Assembly: GCF_002197845.1 (NCBI RefSeq)
Contig: NZ_NIDE01000001.1
Location: 248,001 to 312,000 of the forward strand
Direction: 5' to 3'
DNA: 64,000 nucleotides
Origin: Fimbriiglobus ruber
GTDB lineage: Bacteria; Planctomycetota; Planctomycetia; Gemmatales; Gemmataceae
The notes below the pieces were generated by a model, which saw only the letters and a program-made list of their open reading frames with translations, was not told the DNA's origin and made no database searches. Of this stretch, positions 25,755-34,613 are shown piece after piece. Position 1 is the stretch's first letter. Each line of letters begins with the position of its first letter. The translations under genes and the position numbers were made by a program.

Positions 25755-27509
25755 ATGGAAACCAGACGCGGGATCGCTGTCTCTCCCGGGGTCGCCATTG
25801 GCCCGGCCCTGGTGCTCGACACCGAGGGGGTGGTCATCTCCCACCGGACCGTCCCCCAGGAGCAGACGGAAGCCGAGGTCGTCCGGGTCGGGGCCGCCTT
25901 GGCCGCCGCCGCCGACGACGCACGGGACCGCGAACGAGACATCACCGACCGGCTTGGGCAGAGTGTCGGGGCGATCTTCCACGGGCACGCTTTTCTGTAC
26001 GAAGACCCGGGCCTGCGGCGGGACATCGAGGCGCTCATCCGAACCCAGCGGTACTCGGCCGAGTACGCCGCCAGCAAGGCCGTCCGGGGGCTGATCCGCC
26101 GGTTCGACGAGATGCCGGCCGACGGCCCGATGGCCCGCCTCAAGGCCGACTTCCTGGACCTGGAAAAGCAGGTTCTGGGCAAGCTGATGGGCGCGCCCGC
26201 GACCAACGGCCCGATCCCGCTGGCCGGGGACGCGGTCATCATTCTGGCCGGGGATCTTACCCCGAGCGAGACGGCCCAACTCGACCCGCAAATCGTCCAC
26301 GCCTTCGCCACCGAGAGCGGCGGGCCGACCAGTCACACCGCGATAATGGCGGGCGCCCTCGAGATCCCGGCCGTGGTCGGGATCGGCCGATTCTTGTCCG
26401 ACGTATCCATCGGGGATACCGTGATCGTCGACGGCACCCGCGGGTTGCTCATCCTGGACCCGGACGAGGCTACCCTCGAACGGTACACGGCCGCGCGGGC
26501 CGCTCAGGAGGCCGGCGGACAAGCCGACAACCTGCGGGACGTCGCCCCGGTCACCCGGTGCGGGACTCGCGTTTTGCTGCTTGGTAACATCGAGTTTCCG
26601 CACGAGGCACCGCACTGCCTCGACCGCGGGGCCGAAGGCGTCGGCCTCTACCGGACGGAATTCCTGTACGTCAACAAGACGGCCGACCCGACCGAGGCCG
26701 AACACTACGAGGCCTACAAGTCGGTCCTCACCGCGCTCGGGCCGGACCGGCCGGTCGTGATCCGGACCCTCGACATCGGGGCGGACAAATTTTCGGCCGT
26801 GTCCGGCCTGCTGTCCGCCGAGAAAAACCCGTTTCTGGGCCTGCGGAGCGTCCGCCTCTGCCTGAAAAATCTGGTCCTGTTCAAGACCCAACTCCGGGCG
26901 ATTCTCCGGGCCAGCGTGTACGGCGACGCCCGCCTCATGTTCCCGATGGTCTCGACCGTCATGGAACTGCGGCAGTGCAAGAGTTTGCTGGCGGAGGTGA
27001 AGGAGGATCTGGAGGAAGCCAGAATCCCCTTCAAACCGGACCTCCCGATCGGTACTATGATTGAGGTGCCGTCCGCCGCCCTGATCGCGGACGTACTCGC
27101 CCGGGAAGTCGATTTCTTCTCGATCGGGACGAACGACCTCGTTCAATACACCCTGGCCGCCGACCGGAACAACGAAAACGTTGCCGGTCTTTACAACCCG
27201 GCCGACCCGGCGGTCCTTCGCCTGATGAAGATGGTGTGCGACGCGGCCGCGACGGAAAACATCACGGTCAACGTCTGCGGGGAAATGAGCGGGGAGCCGT
27301 TGTACGTCCCCCTGCTGATCGGGCTCGGCATCCGCCAGCTGAGCGCCACCCCGAGGAAGATTCCGGAGCTGAAGCGGACGATCCGCAACCTGACGGTGGC
27401 GGACGCGGAGCGGATCGCCCGAGAATCGATGCGGATGGAGACCGCCCGCGAGGTCACGACGTACCTGCGCGAACAACTGCGACGCATCCTCCCCGATGCG
27501 GCCGACTGA
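25755..27509 (+). CDS. ptsI: Phosphoenolpyruvate-protein phosphotransferase (PTS Enzyme I)
   Basis: A 584-residue Enzyme I, the normal length. The phosphorylated histidine is His194 in GGPTSHTAIMAG. The PEP-binding domain has FPMVSTVMELRQCK, the EVPSAALIADVLAREVDFFSIG stretch and the catalytic cysteine Cys508 in NVCGEMSG. It moves phosphate from PEP to HPr in the cytoplasm. With HPr and EIIA but no EIIB/EIIC in sight, the whole set looks like a signalling PTS. Enzyme I-Ntr normally carries an N-terminal GAF domain; this one does not, so it looks like the sugar-type enzyme. It follows ptsH by 65 bases. Confidence 0.95.
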   Translation: METRRGIAVSPGVAIGPALVLDTEGVVISHRTVPQEQTEAEVVRVGAALAAAADDARDRERDITDRLGQSVGAIFHGHAFLYEDPGLRRDIEALIRTQRYSAEYAASKAVRGLIRRFDEMPADGPMARLKADFLDLEKQVLGKLMGAPATNGPIPLAGDAVIILAGDLTPSETAQLDPQIVHAFATESGGPTSHTAIMAGALEIPAVVGIGRFLSDVSIGDTVIVDGTRGLLILDPDEATLERYTAARAAQEAGGQADNLRDVAPVTRCGTRVLLLGNIEFPHEAPHCLDRGAEGVGLYRTEFLYVNKTADPTEAEHYEAYKSVLTALGPDRPVVIRTLDIGADKFSAVSGLLSAEKNPFLGLRSVRLCLKNLVLFKTQLRAILRASVYGDARLMFPMVSTVMELRQCKSLLAEVKEDLEEARIPFKPDLPIGTMIEVPSAALIADVLAREVDFFSIGTNDLVQYTLAADRNNENVAGLYNPADPAVLRLMKMVCDAAATENITVNVCGEMSGEPLYVPLLIGLGIRQLSATPRKIPELKRTIRNLTVADAERIARESMRMETAREVTTYLREQLRRILPDAAD

Positions 27510-27748
27510 CCGGAGAGGCGCCGGGCGAATGCCCCGCCCCGGTTCGGCGGTCCGCGAGCGGGTCGAGACGACGAGGTTCCCTCACCGGCCCCGTGCCCCC
27601 GATTTTCGGGGGCCGGCGGTTCCCGGTCAGCCCCTTCCGTCCGGCCCCTCCCGCACCGGGGGCAACCGACGTGAGGAGGACAGCCGGTCCGGCCACCACC
27701 CGACGCTTCGCGCCGAGGTTCGTTGCCGCCCGCGTCCCGGGCCAACCC

Positions 27749-28540
27749 ATGCTCGCTGAACCCAGCGGCGAAAAAATTCGCCTCCGCTTCCGCAAAGACG
27801 GCACGCTGCGCCTGCTCAGCCACCTCGACCTGATGCGGTGCGCGGAGCGGATGCTTCGCCGGGCCGAGGTGCCGTTCAAGTCGACCGCCGGCTTCCACCC
27901 GACCCCCCGTCTCGTCTTCGCCCTCTCCCTCCCGCTCGGCGTCGTCGGCGCGAACGAAGTCGTTGAAATCGAACTCACCAGCCCGCTGACTGCCGAAGAC
28001 GTCCGCGGGCGGCTGAACCGCCAGGCGCCGCCCGGGCTCGTCTTCACGGCCGCCCGAACGGTCGACATGAAGGCGTCCGCCGTCCCCCGCCGGGCCGTCT
28101 ATTTTCTACCACTCCCTCCGGACCGGGCGGCCTCCCTCCCCCCGGTCGTCGCCGAATTACTCGCGCGGGACAAAATCTGGGCCGACCGGATTCGGCCGAA
28201 GCCCCGCCGCGTGAACGTCAAGCCGTACATCCGCGCGGCCACGGTCCGCCCGGACGGCCTCGTACTCGACCTGTGGGTTACCGGCACCGGCGGCGCGAAA
28301 GCCGACGAGATCGCCCGGCTACTCGGCCTGGGCGACGTCCTCGACGCCGGCGCGGTCGTGGAGCGCACCGACCTGGAGATACACGACGAGACACCACCGG
28401 CGGACGACGCGCCGCCGGCCGGGCCGCCCGAAACGGCCCCCCTGGAACACGCCCCGGCTCCGGCCGCAGGCGAGGAAGACGACCCCGCGGTCGGAGCCGC
28501 CACTTGGGGCATGTCCCCGAACGGCCCGGTCGTGGAGTGA
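27749..28540 (+). CDS. DUF2344 (TIGR03936) protein next to RNase E/G
   Basis: A 263-residue protein. The N-terminal two-thirds match the DUF2344 family: IRLRFRKDGTLRLLSHLDLMR, then RAEVPFKSTAGFHPTPRLVFALSLPLG. In many bacteria this domain is fused to or placed beside a radical SAM protein, and often sits beside rng, as here. Its function is unproven; links to tRNA or ribosome modification have been suggested from its neighbours. No radical SAM domain is present in this gene or next to it. The C-terminal about 50 residues are acidic and proline-rich, probably disordered. ATG 27749 was chosen because upstream in-frame residues do not match the family. Confidence 0.85.
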   Translation: MLAEPSGEKIRLRFRKDGTLRLLSHLDLMRCAERMLRRAEVPFKSTAGFHPTPRLVFALSLPLGVVGANEVVEIELTSPLTAEDVRGRLNRQAPPGLVFTAARTVDMKASAVPRRAVYFLPLPPDRAASLPPVVAELLARDKIWADRIRPKPRRVNVKPYIRAATVRPDGLVLDLWVTGTGGAKADEIARLLGLGDVLDAGAVVERTDLEIHDETPPADDAPPAGPPETAPLEHAPAPAAGEEDDPAVGAATWGMSPNGPVVE

Positions 28541-28653
28541 AAAAACATCCCATCGCCAGTCCCGCCGACCCGGCGGGACGTGCCCGGCGAGCGGGGAACC
28601 CGAAATCCGTGCCGGCGGAAGCCGGCACCCACACGAGCTTGAAAAGGACCGCG

Positions 28654-31614
28654 ATGAAAAAAGAGATGCTGATAAACGTCCTCCAACCGGAGGAGTGCCG
28701 GATCGCCATCGTCGAAGACGGCGTGTTGGAAGAGTTGTACGTCGAGCGGGCGAGCCAGGAGAGCTACGTCGGCAACATCTACAAGGGCCGGATCGTCAAC
28801 ATCGAGCCGAGCATCCAGGCGGTGTTCGTCGACTTCGGGATCGGGCGGAACGGCTTCCTGCACGTGTCGGACGTCGACCCGATCTATTACAAGCACCTCC
28901 TCCCGAAAGATGTCCAGGCCGAGATGGAGGAGGACGAGAACGGCGGCGGCCGCCCGCGCGGTCGCGGTGGCGATCGGGGGGGCGACCGACGTGGTGGGGG
29001 CCGCGGAGCACCGCGGGGCGGGGAGCGCCGGGATCGTGACGGCGAGCGCGGGCCGCGCCCGGTGCGGGTGGCCGAACCGGAATCGGTCGTGTCCGCGCCG
29101 CTCGAACGACCCGAACCCGAGACACCCAAATTCGCTGACGAGTTCGCGGACGACGACGGCTTCGGCTCGTTCGCCGAAGGGATCGACGACGCGATCGTCG
29201 CGCCACCGCCGCCGCGCGAACAGCCGGCGCCGCGGCCCGAGCCCGAAGCCCGGGCGCCGCGACCCGAAGTCCGGGCGCCGCGACCGGCACCGACCCGCCC
29301 CCAATCGCCGCCGCCCGTTCCGGCCGCGGTCGACGAGGAAGGTGATTTCGGCGCCGGCGTACTATTTGACGATGAGACGCCGGCCGAAGTGACGGCTCAC
29401 GAACACAAGCCCGCCGCCGGAATCCCCCCGACGCCCGAAGTGATCGCGCCACCGTCGGCGAAACACCCGGCCGAGACCGAGTCCGACGACAACGGCTGGC
29501 CCGACGTCGAAACGATCGGTGAACTCGCGCGGGTCGTGGTACCGGCGGTCGAAAAAGAGCCGACGCCGGCCGCGCCACCCGAAGCCGAGGAACCGGCCGA
29601 ATCGACCGCGGTGGAAGCCGAAAAGCCGGCGGCCGAGCCGAAGGCCAAGGGTCGGCCGCGAAAGAGCACGAAGGCAAAGGCCAAAGCCGACGAACCAGCC
29701 GAGGAACTGGCCGACGAAGCCAAGGAACCGGAAGCCAAAGCGAAGACCAAGGGCAAGCGGCCCCGGAAGCGAGCCGAGGGCGACGCCCCGGCGGACGGTG
29801 ATGCCCCGACCGATCTCTTACCGACAGACGAGAAGCCCCGGCCGATGGGCGGGGCCGAACGGCGGTCCACCGCCGACGACGACGAGCCCGAGATCAAGCC
29901 GTTCTTCGATTCGGGCGCGGACGACTTCGATGTCGACGCCCCGAACGACCGGTTCGGGCGGGCCGGCGGCGGCGATGAGGCCGAGGGAGAAGAGGCGTTC
30001 GGGTTCGAGGAGGGCGGGGACGATGAGCCGGCCGAGCCGGTGGTGGCCCGCGGGGGTAAAGAGGCCGAAGTCGCCGGGCGCGAAGACGACGCGCCGATGA
30101 GCCAGGCCGAGTTCGACGAGGAGTTCGCCCCCCGACCCACCCGCAAGTTCAACGACGAAGACGAGGGCGACGAGGATTCGCCCGGTGGCCGCGGTCGCGG
30201 GCGCGGCCGGGCCCGGCCGCCGGCGCGCCGCGGGCCCGGCGGGCCGGGTGGCGGTCCCGGCGGCAGCCGGAGCGGTCCCCGCGACCGCGGGTTCCCGCGG
30301 CCCCCGATCCAGGAGATCTTCAAGCGCGGGCAGGAAGTCATCGTCCAGGTCATCAAGGAAGGGATCGGCACCAAGGGGCCGACCCTGAGTACGTTCATCA
30401 GCATCGCCGGCCGGTACCTGGTGCTGATGCCGAGCCTGAACCGGGTCGGCGTGTCGCGGAAGATCGAGGACTTCGACGCCCGCAAGCGGCTCCGCGAGAT
30501 CATGACCAAGCTGAACCCGCCCAAGGGCGTCGGGTTCATCGTCCGGACGGCCGCCACCGACCGGAACGAGAAGGAACTCCAAAACGACCTCGCGTACCTG
30601 CTGCGGCTGTGGCAGGTGGTCGCCCGGCGGATCAAGAAGATGCCGGCCCCGGTCGAGATCTACCGCGAGTCCGACATGATCACCCGGACGATCCGGGACA
30701 TCTTCACGAACGACATCGACACGATCTGGGTGGACGAGCCGACCGCGTTCGCCCACGCGTCCGAGTTCCTGCAGATCGTCATGCCCCGGTTCGCCGACCG
30801 CATCCGGTACTTCGCCGAAACCGAGCCGCTGTTCAACAAGCACCGGGTCGACGACGAGATCGCGAAGATCAACCAGAAGCGGATCGACCTCCCGCAGGGC
30901 GGGTCGATCATCATCGAGCAGACCGAGGCGCTGGTGGCCATCGACGTGAACAGCGGGAACTTCCGGGCGGACAACAACGCCGAGGAGACCGCGTACCAGA
31001 TGAACCTGATCGCGGCCCGCGAGATCGCCCGCCAGCTCCGCCTCCGCGACCTCGGCGGGGTGATCGTCAACGACTTCATCGACATGCGGAGCGAGTCCCA
31101 CCGGCGGAACGTCGAGAACGCCTTGCGGACGGCCCTGGAGCGGGACCGGGCGCGGACCAAGATCCTCCGCATCTCGCAGTTCGGCATCATCGAGATGACC
31201 CGCCAGCGGATCCAGCCGTCTCTGAAGAAGCGGATCTTCAACGACTGTCCGCACTGCAAGGGGACCGGGTACGTCAAAACGAACGAGACGATGAGCATCG
31301 AGGTGATGCGGCTACTCCAGCTCGCCGCCCACCGGGCCCAGGCGATCACGTCGGTCGTCCTGACGGTCCACACCGAAGTCGCGTTCTACCTCCTGAACCG
31401 CAAGCGCAAGGAAATCGCCGCGCTCGAGGAGAAGGCCAAGATGGAGGTGCAGATTAACGGCCAGAACGGGGTGTCGCCGGACCTGCTGGAGTGCCGGTGC
31501 CTCGACAGTAACGGGAACGAGGTCCGCCTCGTTTCGAGCCCCCCGCCCCGGCTCTTCCGCGGTCCGCAACAGCGTGAATTCCCGGACCGTCGCCAGCCGC
31601 GAAAGCTGGACTGA
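28654..31614 (+). CDS. rng: Ribonuclease E/G with giant disordered insert in the S1 domain
   Basis: A 986-residue protein against roughly 490-520 for RNase G. The first 85 residues are the start of the RNase E/G S1 domain (SYVGNIYKGRIVNIEPSIQA). Residues about 90-550 are low-complexity, very rich in Glu, Asp, Pro, Ala, Arg and Gly, with an RG-rich start and end. The S1 domain then resumes at 551 (IFKRGQEVIVQV). The catalytic domain is complete: metal-binding Asp764 (AIDVNSGN) and Asp807 (NDFIDM) keep the 43-residue spacing of E. coli Asp303/Asp346. Zinc-link cysteines 865 and 868 lie in CPHCKGTG. It cuts single-stranded RNA in mRNA decay and rRNA/tRNA processing. E. coli RNase E carries its disordered scaffold at the C-terminus; here it sits inside S1. 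ATG 28654 matches the family start. Confidence 0.93.
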   Translation: MKKEMLINVLQPEECRIAIVEDGVLEELYVERASQESYVGNIYKGRIVNIEPSIQAVFVDFGIGRNGFLHVSDVDPIYYKHLLPKDVQAEMEEDENGGGRPRGRGGDRGGDRRGGGRGAPRGGERRDRDGERGPRPVRVAEPESVVSAPLERPEPETPKFADEFADDDGFGSFAEGIDDAIVAPPPPREQPAPRPEPEARAPRPEVRAPRPAPTRPQSPPPVPAAVDEEGDFGAGVLFDDETPAEVTAHEHKPAAGIPPTPEVIAPPSAKHPAETESDDNGWPDVETIGELARVVVPAVEKEPTPAAPPEAEEPAESTAVEAEKPAAEPKAKGRPRKSTKAKAKADEPAEELADEAKEPEAKAKTKGKRPRKRAEGDAPADGDAPTDLLPTDEKPRPMGGAERRSTADDDEPEIKPFFDSGADDFDVDAPNDRFGRAGGGDEAEGEEAFGFEEGGDDEPAEPVVARGGKEAEVAGREDDAPMSQAEFDEEFAPRPTRKFNDEDEGDEDSPGGRGRGRGRARPPARRGPGGPGGGPGGSRSGPRDRGFPRPPIQEIFKRGQEVIVQVIKEGIGTKGPTLSTFISIAGRYLVLMPSLNRVGVSRKIEDFDARKRLREIMTKLNPPKGVGFIVRTAATDRNEKELQNDLAYLLRLWQVVARRIKKMPAPVEIYRESDMITRTIRDIFTNDIDTIWVDEPTAFAHASEFLQIVMPRFADRIRYFAETEPLFNKHRVDDEIAKINQKRIDLPQGGSIIIEQTEALVAIDVNSGNFRADNNAEETAYQMNLIAAREIARQLRLRDLGGVIVNDFIDMRSESHRRNVENALRTALERDRARTKILRISQFGIIEMTRQRIQPSLKKRIFNDCPHCKGTGYVKTNETMSIEVMRLLQLAAHRAQAITSVVLTVHTEVAFYLLNRKRKEIAALEEKAKMEVQINGQNGVSPDLLECRCLDSNGNEVRLVSSPPPRLFRGPQQREFPDRRQPRKLD

Positions 31615-31633
31615 GCGAACACGATAACCTAAA

Positions 31634-31683
31634 CCGCGGGGGCGGCGGGATCGGGCGAATGCCCGGGTCCGCCGCCCCCGCGG
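31634..31683 (+). terminator. Strong hairpin terminator after RNase E/G
   Basis: A perfect 15-base-pair GC stem (31634-31648 with 31669-31683) encloses a second stem, CGGGC/GCCCG, with loop GAAT. It begins 20 bases after the RNase E/G stop. No T run follows. Confidence 0.65.
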
Positions 31684-31845
31684 CGTTGGTCGCGGTCCAG
31701 AGTTCACCGACGCGGTGGGTGGGGTTGTGCGTTGTGCCAGGGGAGGCCCAGGGCTGATGGCTCAAAGTTCCGGGGAAGTTTGGGTCTTGACATAGAATGT
31801 GGAGGTGTTCTTCAGGCGTGACGTATCTCCCGGAGTAATCAGGAG

Positions 31846-32960
31846 ATGGTACAGCCTGTGTTCGACCGGGCGGCGGCGTTACAGGAGTTGAGTCGGTGTT
31901 CCCTCGGGCACCGGGCGCGGACCGCACGGCTGGTGCGGATGGCCCACTTGTTGTCCGCTGAAGCGGCCGGGCGTTCACTCCCGGATCCTCACCCGGGCCG
32001 ACTACGACGCCGGGTTGAACCTCATGAACCAGCCGACGGTGACCCAGTCCGCCGTCCTCGGGCCCACTACCAGGCCACCCGGGAGCGGATGGAGCGGTGC
32101 CCGGGGGTCGCGCTGATCATTTCGGATACGACCGAACTGGATGACTCGGGCCTGCGGGTCGCGTGCCTCGGGCCGATCGGGAATGGGGGCGGGCGGGGGT
32201 TCGAGTGCCATAACTCGGTCGCCATCCACCTCGACACCGGCGATCTCCTCGGGCTGACATCCCAGATCCTCCACGTCCGCGAGACGGACGCTCAGATCCA
32301 AGCCGCCCGGGCGGCGACGGGGTCCAAGGGGGGTCCAAGGGGTCCGGCCGCGGGGGCCGTCGATCGGACGAAACGGCGGCCGAGCGGCGGGCCCGGGCGA
32401 GCCGGGAGTCGCGGCTGTGGGTCCGGGGGTGCGAGGCGCTCGGGCCGGTGCCCCCGGGGAAGGTGTGGGTCGACGTGTGCGATCGGACGGCCGACACGTT
32501 CGAGTTCCTCCAGTGCATGGGTCGGGCGGACCGCCGGCACGTCGTCCGGTCGAAGCACAATCGGACCCTGGCCGGGGACGACGCGGGGGCGTTGTCCGTA
32601 GTCGGCGGCGGGGACGAATCCCCGCGGTTGCTGCACGACGCCCTCCGATCGCGACCGGAGGTGCGGACGTAGGAGGTCACGGCCCGGACGAACCACGGGC
32701 AGACGGCTCGGACGGCGGCGGTGCGGATGGCCTGGATGCCGGTCCGCCTCCGGTCCGCCTCCGGGCTCCTCAGGTCCACAAGGGCGACCACGACGACACC
32801 CCGGTCGACGCCTGGGCGATCCGGGTGTGGGAGCCGGAGCCCCCGCCCGGGGCGACCGACCCGCTCGAGTGGTTGCTGCCGGTCCAGCGGGTGTACATCC
32901 CTAAGCGGACGGGAGGTTGCGGCCGTTGGGGATTCCGACGATCCGCGATCGAGTGGCTCA
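31846..32960 (+). pseudogene. Decayed IS4-family (Tn5-like) transposase
   Basis: Several plus-strand frames together rebuild parts of one transposase. An N-terminal piece near 31890-31950 (RCSLGHRARTARLVRM) is followed in another frame by ADYDAGLNLMNQPTVTQSAVLG. A third piece includes ERCPGVALIISDTTELD, DSGL, CLGPIGNG and NSVAIHLDTGDLLG, where the DTTE aspartate fits the first catalytic residue. WVDVCDRTADTFEFL follows at about 32465. The last piece is DAWAIRVWEPEPPPGATDPLEWLL. These match the IS4/IS50 group. At least four frameshifts, one in-frame stop near 32670 and the missing C-terminal catalytic region show it is dead. A short tandem duplication at about 32319-32345 marks one break. No terminal inverted repeats were found by eye. 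Borders are approximate. Confidence 0.8.
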
Positions 32961-32975
32961 GCCGGTGTGACGAGG

Positions 32976-33001
32976 GGCGAGCGATGCTTCCATCGCTCGC
33001 C
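32976..33001 (-). terminator. Hairpin terminator after the EF-hand gene
   Basis: A perfect 11-base-pair stem (32976-32986 with 32991-33001) with a four-base loop that reads GAAG on the minus strand, 34 bases past the EF-hand gene stop. It probably ends the minus-strand cluster. Confidence 0.55.
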
Positions 33002-33035
33002 TACTCTACTGAACTCTGTGGCTAGAGGTTTGTTC

Positions 33036-34613
33036 TTATTTCCGGCCCGGTGCCTTGTTCGCCTCGTCCGTGTCGATCAACCCGTCGCCGTCGGTATCCA
33101 GTTTGTCGAACACGTTGGGCGGGCCGGTGAACTCCCGTCGCGACACATCACCGTCGCCGTTCCGGTCCATTGCGCGGAACCAGGATGGGCCGCCGCGGAG
33201 GTCGGTTCCGAATGACTCCGGGTAGCCGCGGCTGGCTGCGGCCAGGAGCGATCGCGGGAGCTTGTTTCTGTCCAGGGCTCCGTCCGTCAGGCAACCGACG
33301 GCCTGGAGGTTCTTCCACGCGCGGCGGAGTTCCCGGACCGACAATGCCCCGTCGTGGTTGGTATCCAACAACTCGAACAATCCGGTGCCGCCGTCGAGGA
33401 CTGTTAGCAGAACCTGGCCCGACGAGATCTGGTCCTGGAGGTCGAGCCAGGCGTCGAGTTCTTTTCGGTCGAGTTTCTTGTCGCCATCGCGGTCGGCCAG
33501 CGGCGTGAGCCACGACAGGCTGCCGCGCCGCGGGCGGGTGATTTCCATCCCGTCGCCGTCGTCGGCCGCGCTGGTCAACAATGCCGTCATCTGCCGGCGG
33601 GCGGTCGCAGTCGCCTCCGGCATCTTGCCGGCCGTTGCCCAGCCCTCGAAGCGCAAACGCTGGCCGGCAAAAACGAAGCGGTCCACACCCGTTTTCGGCC
33701 CGTTCAGCCGGACGATCCACCGGCCGTCAGGCTCCTGGTCACGCCATGCAGTCAGTTCCGCGGCTGTGAGTTTTCCGTCGTGATCGGCATCGAGCCGGGC
33801 GAATGTGGCCGTGTCGAAACCAGCTTCCGCGGCCGTGAGGTGGCCATCACCGTCGCGGTCCAACCGGCCGACGACGGTTGCGGCCCAATGAACATCGCCG
33901 GCATCGGTGGGCAGCAAGATCATTGGCACCTTGGCCAGCGCCTCGGGAATCGGCCTGTCGGCCGACGGCGGCGTAAGTAGAGTCGTCCCGGCGGCCCCAG
34001 GGTAAACGGCTTTCGGAACGAGTTCGCCGACGCCGATCAGTTCGTCGTCGTTCTTGTCCAGTTTTTTCAATACGTCGGCAGCGGCCAGCCATTCCTTCTC
34101 GGTGACTTTGCCGTCGCCGTTCGTGTCCAGGTGCTTGAGGAGCGCGTCCGTCAGTTCCGCGCTCACGGGCAACCGGCCGACTCCGATGTGGGCATTCCCG
34201 GCACCGGCCCTCCGGTAGAAACGGGCCAGTTCGGCAGGCGTAACCTTGCCGTCGCTGTCACCGTCCAGATCGGCGAACGCGGGCGACGCCCCGACCGGGG
34301 GCGTAAACCCGCTGCTCATCGCGTGGCGGAGGGCGATGGTGGACGGCAAAAGGGCTGCTTCCGTGGTATCGAGAACACCGTCCGCGTTCCGATCGAAGTA
34401 GGCGTGCAGACGGGCAAACGTCTGGTCCCAGATCGCGGAAACAGGTTTGCCGTCGACCTCGACGCGGATTTGCACGCGGGCCGCTTTGCCGTCCCCGAAC
34501 AGGACGAGTTCCAGCGGGGCTGTGGACCGCGGCGACGGCGCGGTAAGCGGGGCCGCGGCGGACACACGTTCCGCCGCGGCGAGGATCGTGACGATGGCGA
34601 GCAGGCGGGTCAC
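33036..34613 (-). CDS. Secreted protein with about ten EF-hand motifs
   Basis: A 525-residue protein that starts with GTG and a signal peptide (TRLLAIVTILAAAERVSAAA). It carries about ten EF-hand-type calcium loops in a row, among them DRNADGVLDTTE, DLDGDSDGKVTPAE, DTNGDGKVTEKE, DRDGDGHLTAAE, DADHDGKLTAAE, DTNHDGALSVRE, DRNGDGDVSRRE and DTDGDGLIDTDE. Most keep Asp at loop positions 1, 3 and 5, glycine at 6 and Glu at 12, so they should bind calcium. The GTG start overlaps the TGA of the upstream DUF1501 gene by four bases (GTGA at 34613-34610), which indicates coupled translation. I infer an extracellular calcium-binding partner of the DUF1501/DUF1549 pair. Confidence 0.88.
   Translation of the reverse strand: MTRLLAIVTILAAAERVSAAAPLTAPSPRSTAPLELVLFGDGKAARVQIRVEVDGKPVSAIWDQTFARLHAYFDRNADGVLDTTEAALLPSTIALRHAMSSGFTPPVGASPAFADLDGDSDGKVTPAELARFYRRAGAGNAHIGVGRLPVSAELTDALLKHLDTNGDGKVTEKEWLAAADVLKKLDKNDDELIGVGELVPKAVYPGAAGTTLLTPPSADRPIPEALAKVPMILLPTDAGDVHWAATVVGRLDRDGDGHLTAAEAGFDTATFARLDADHDGKLTAAELTAWRDQEPDGRWIVRLNGPKTGVDRFVFAGQRLRFEGWATAGKMPEATATARRQMTALLTSAADDGDGMEITRPRRGSLSWLTPLADRDGDKKLDRKELDAWLDLQDQISSGQVLLTVLDGGTGLFELLDTNHDGALSVRELRRAWKNLQAVGCLTDGALDRNKLPRSLLAAASRGYPESFGTDLRGGPSWFRAMDRNGDGDVSRREFTGPPNVFDKLDTDGDGLIDTDEANKAPGRK

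Noticed and set aside
24774-27476. A 900-codon open frame on the minus strand across ptsN, ptsH and ptsI
   Set aside because: It is the antisense shadow of the PTS genes; the translation is rich in Arg, Asp, Gly and Val with no domain, while the plus strand has full HPr and Enzyme I motifs.
29397-31254. Long minus-strand frames opposite RNase E/G
   Set aside because: They mirror the low-complexity insert and the catalytic domain; composition explains them.
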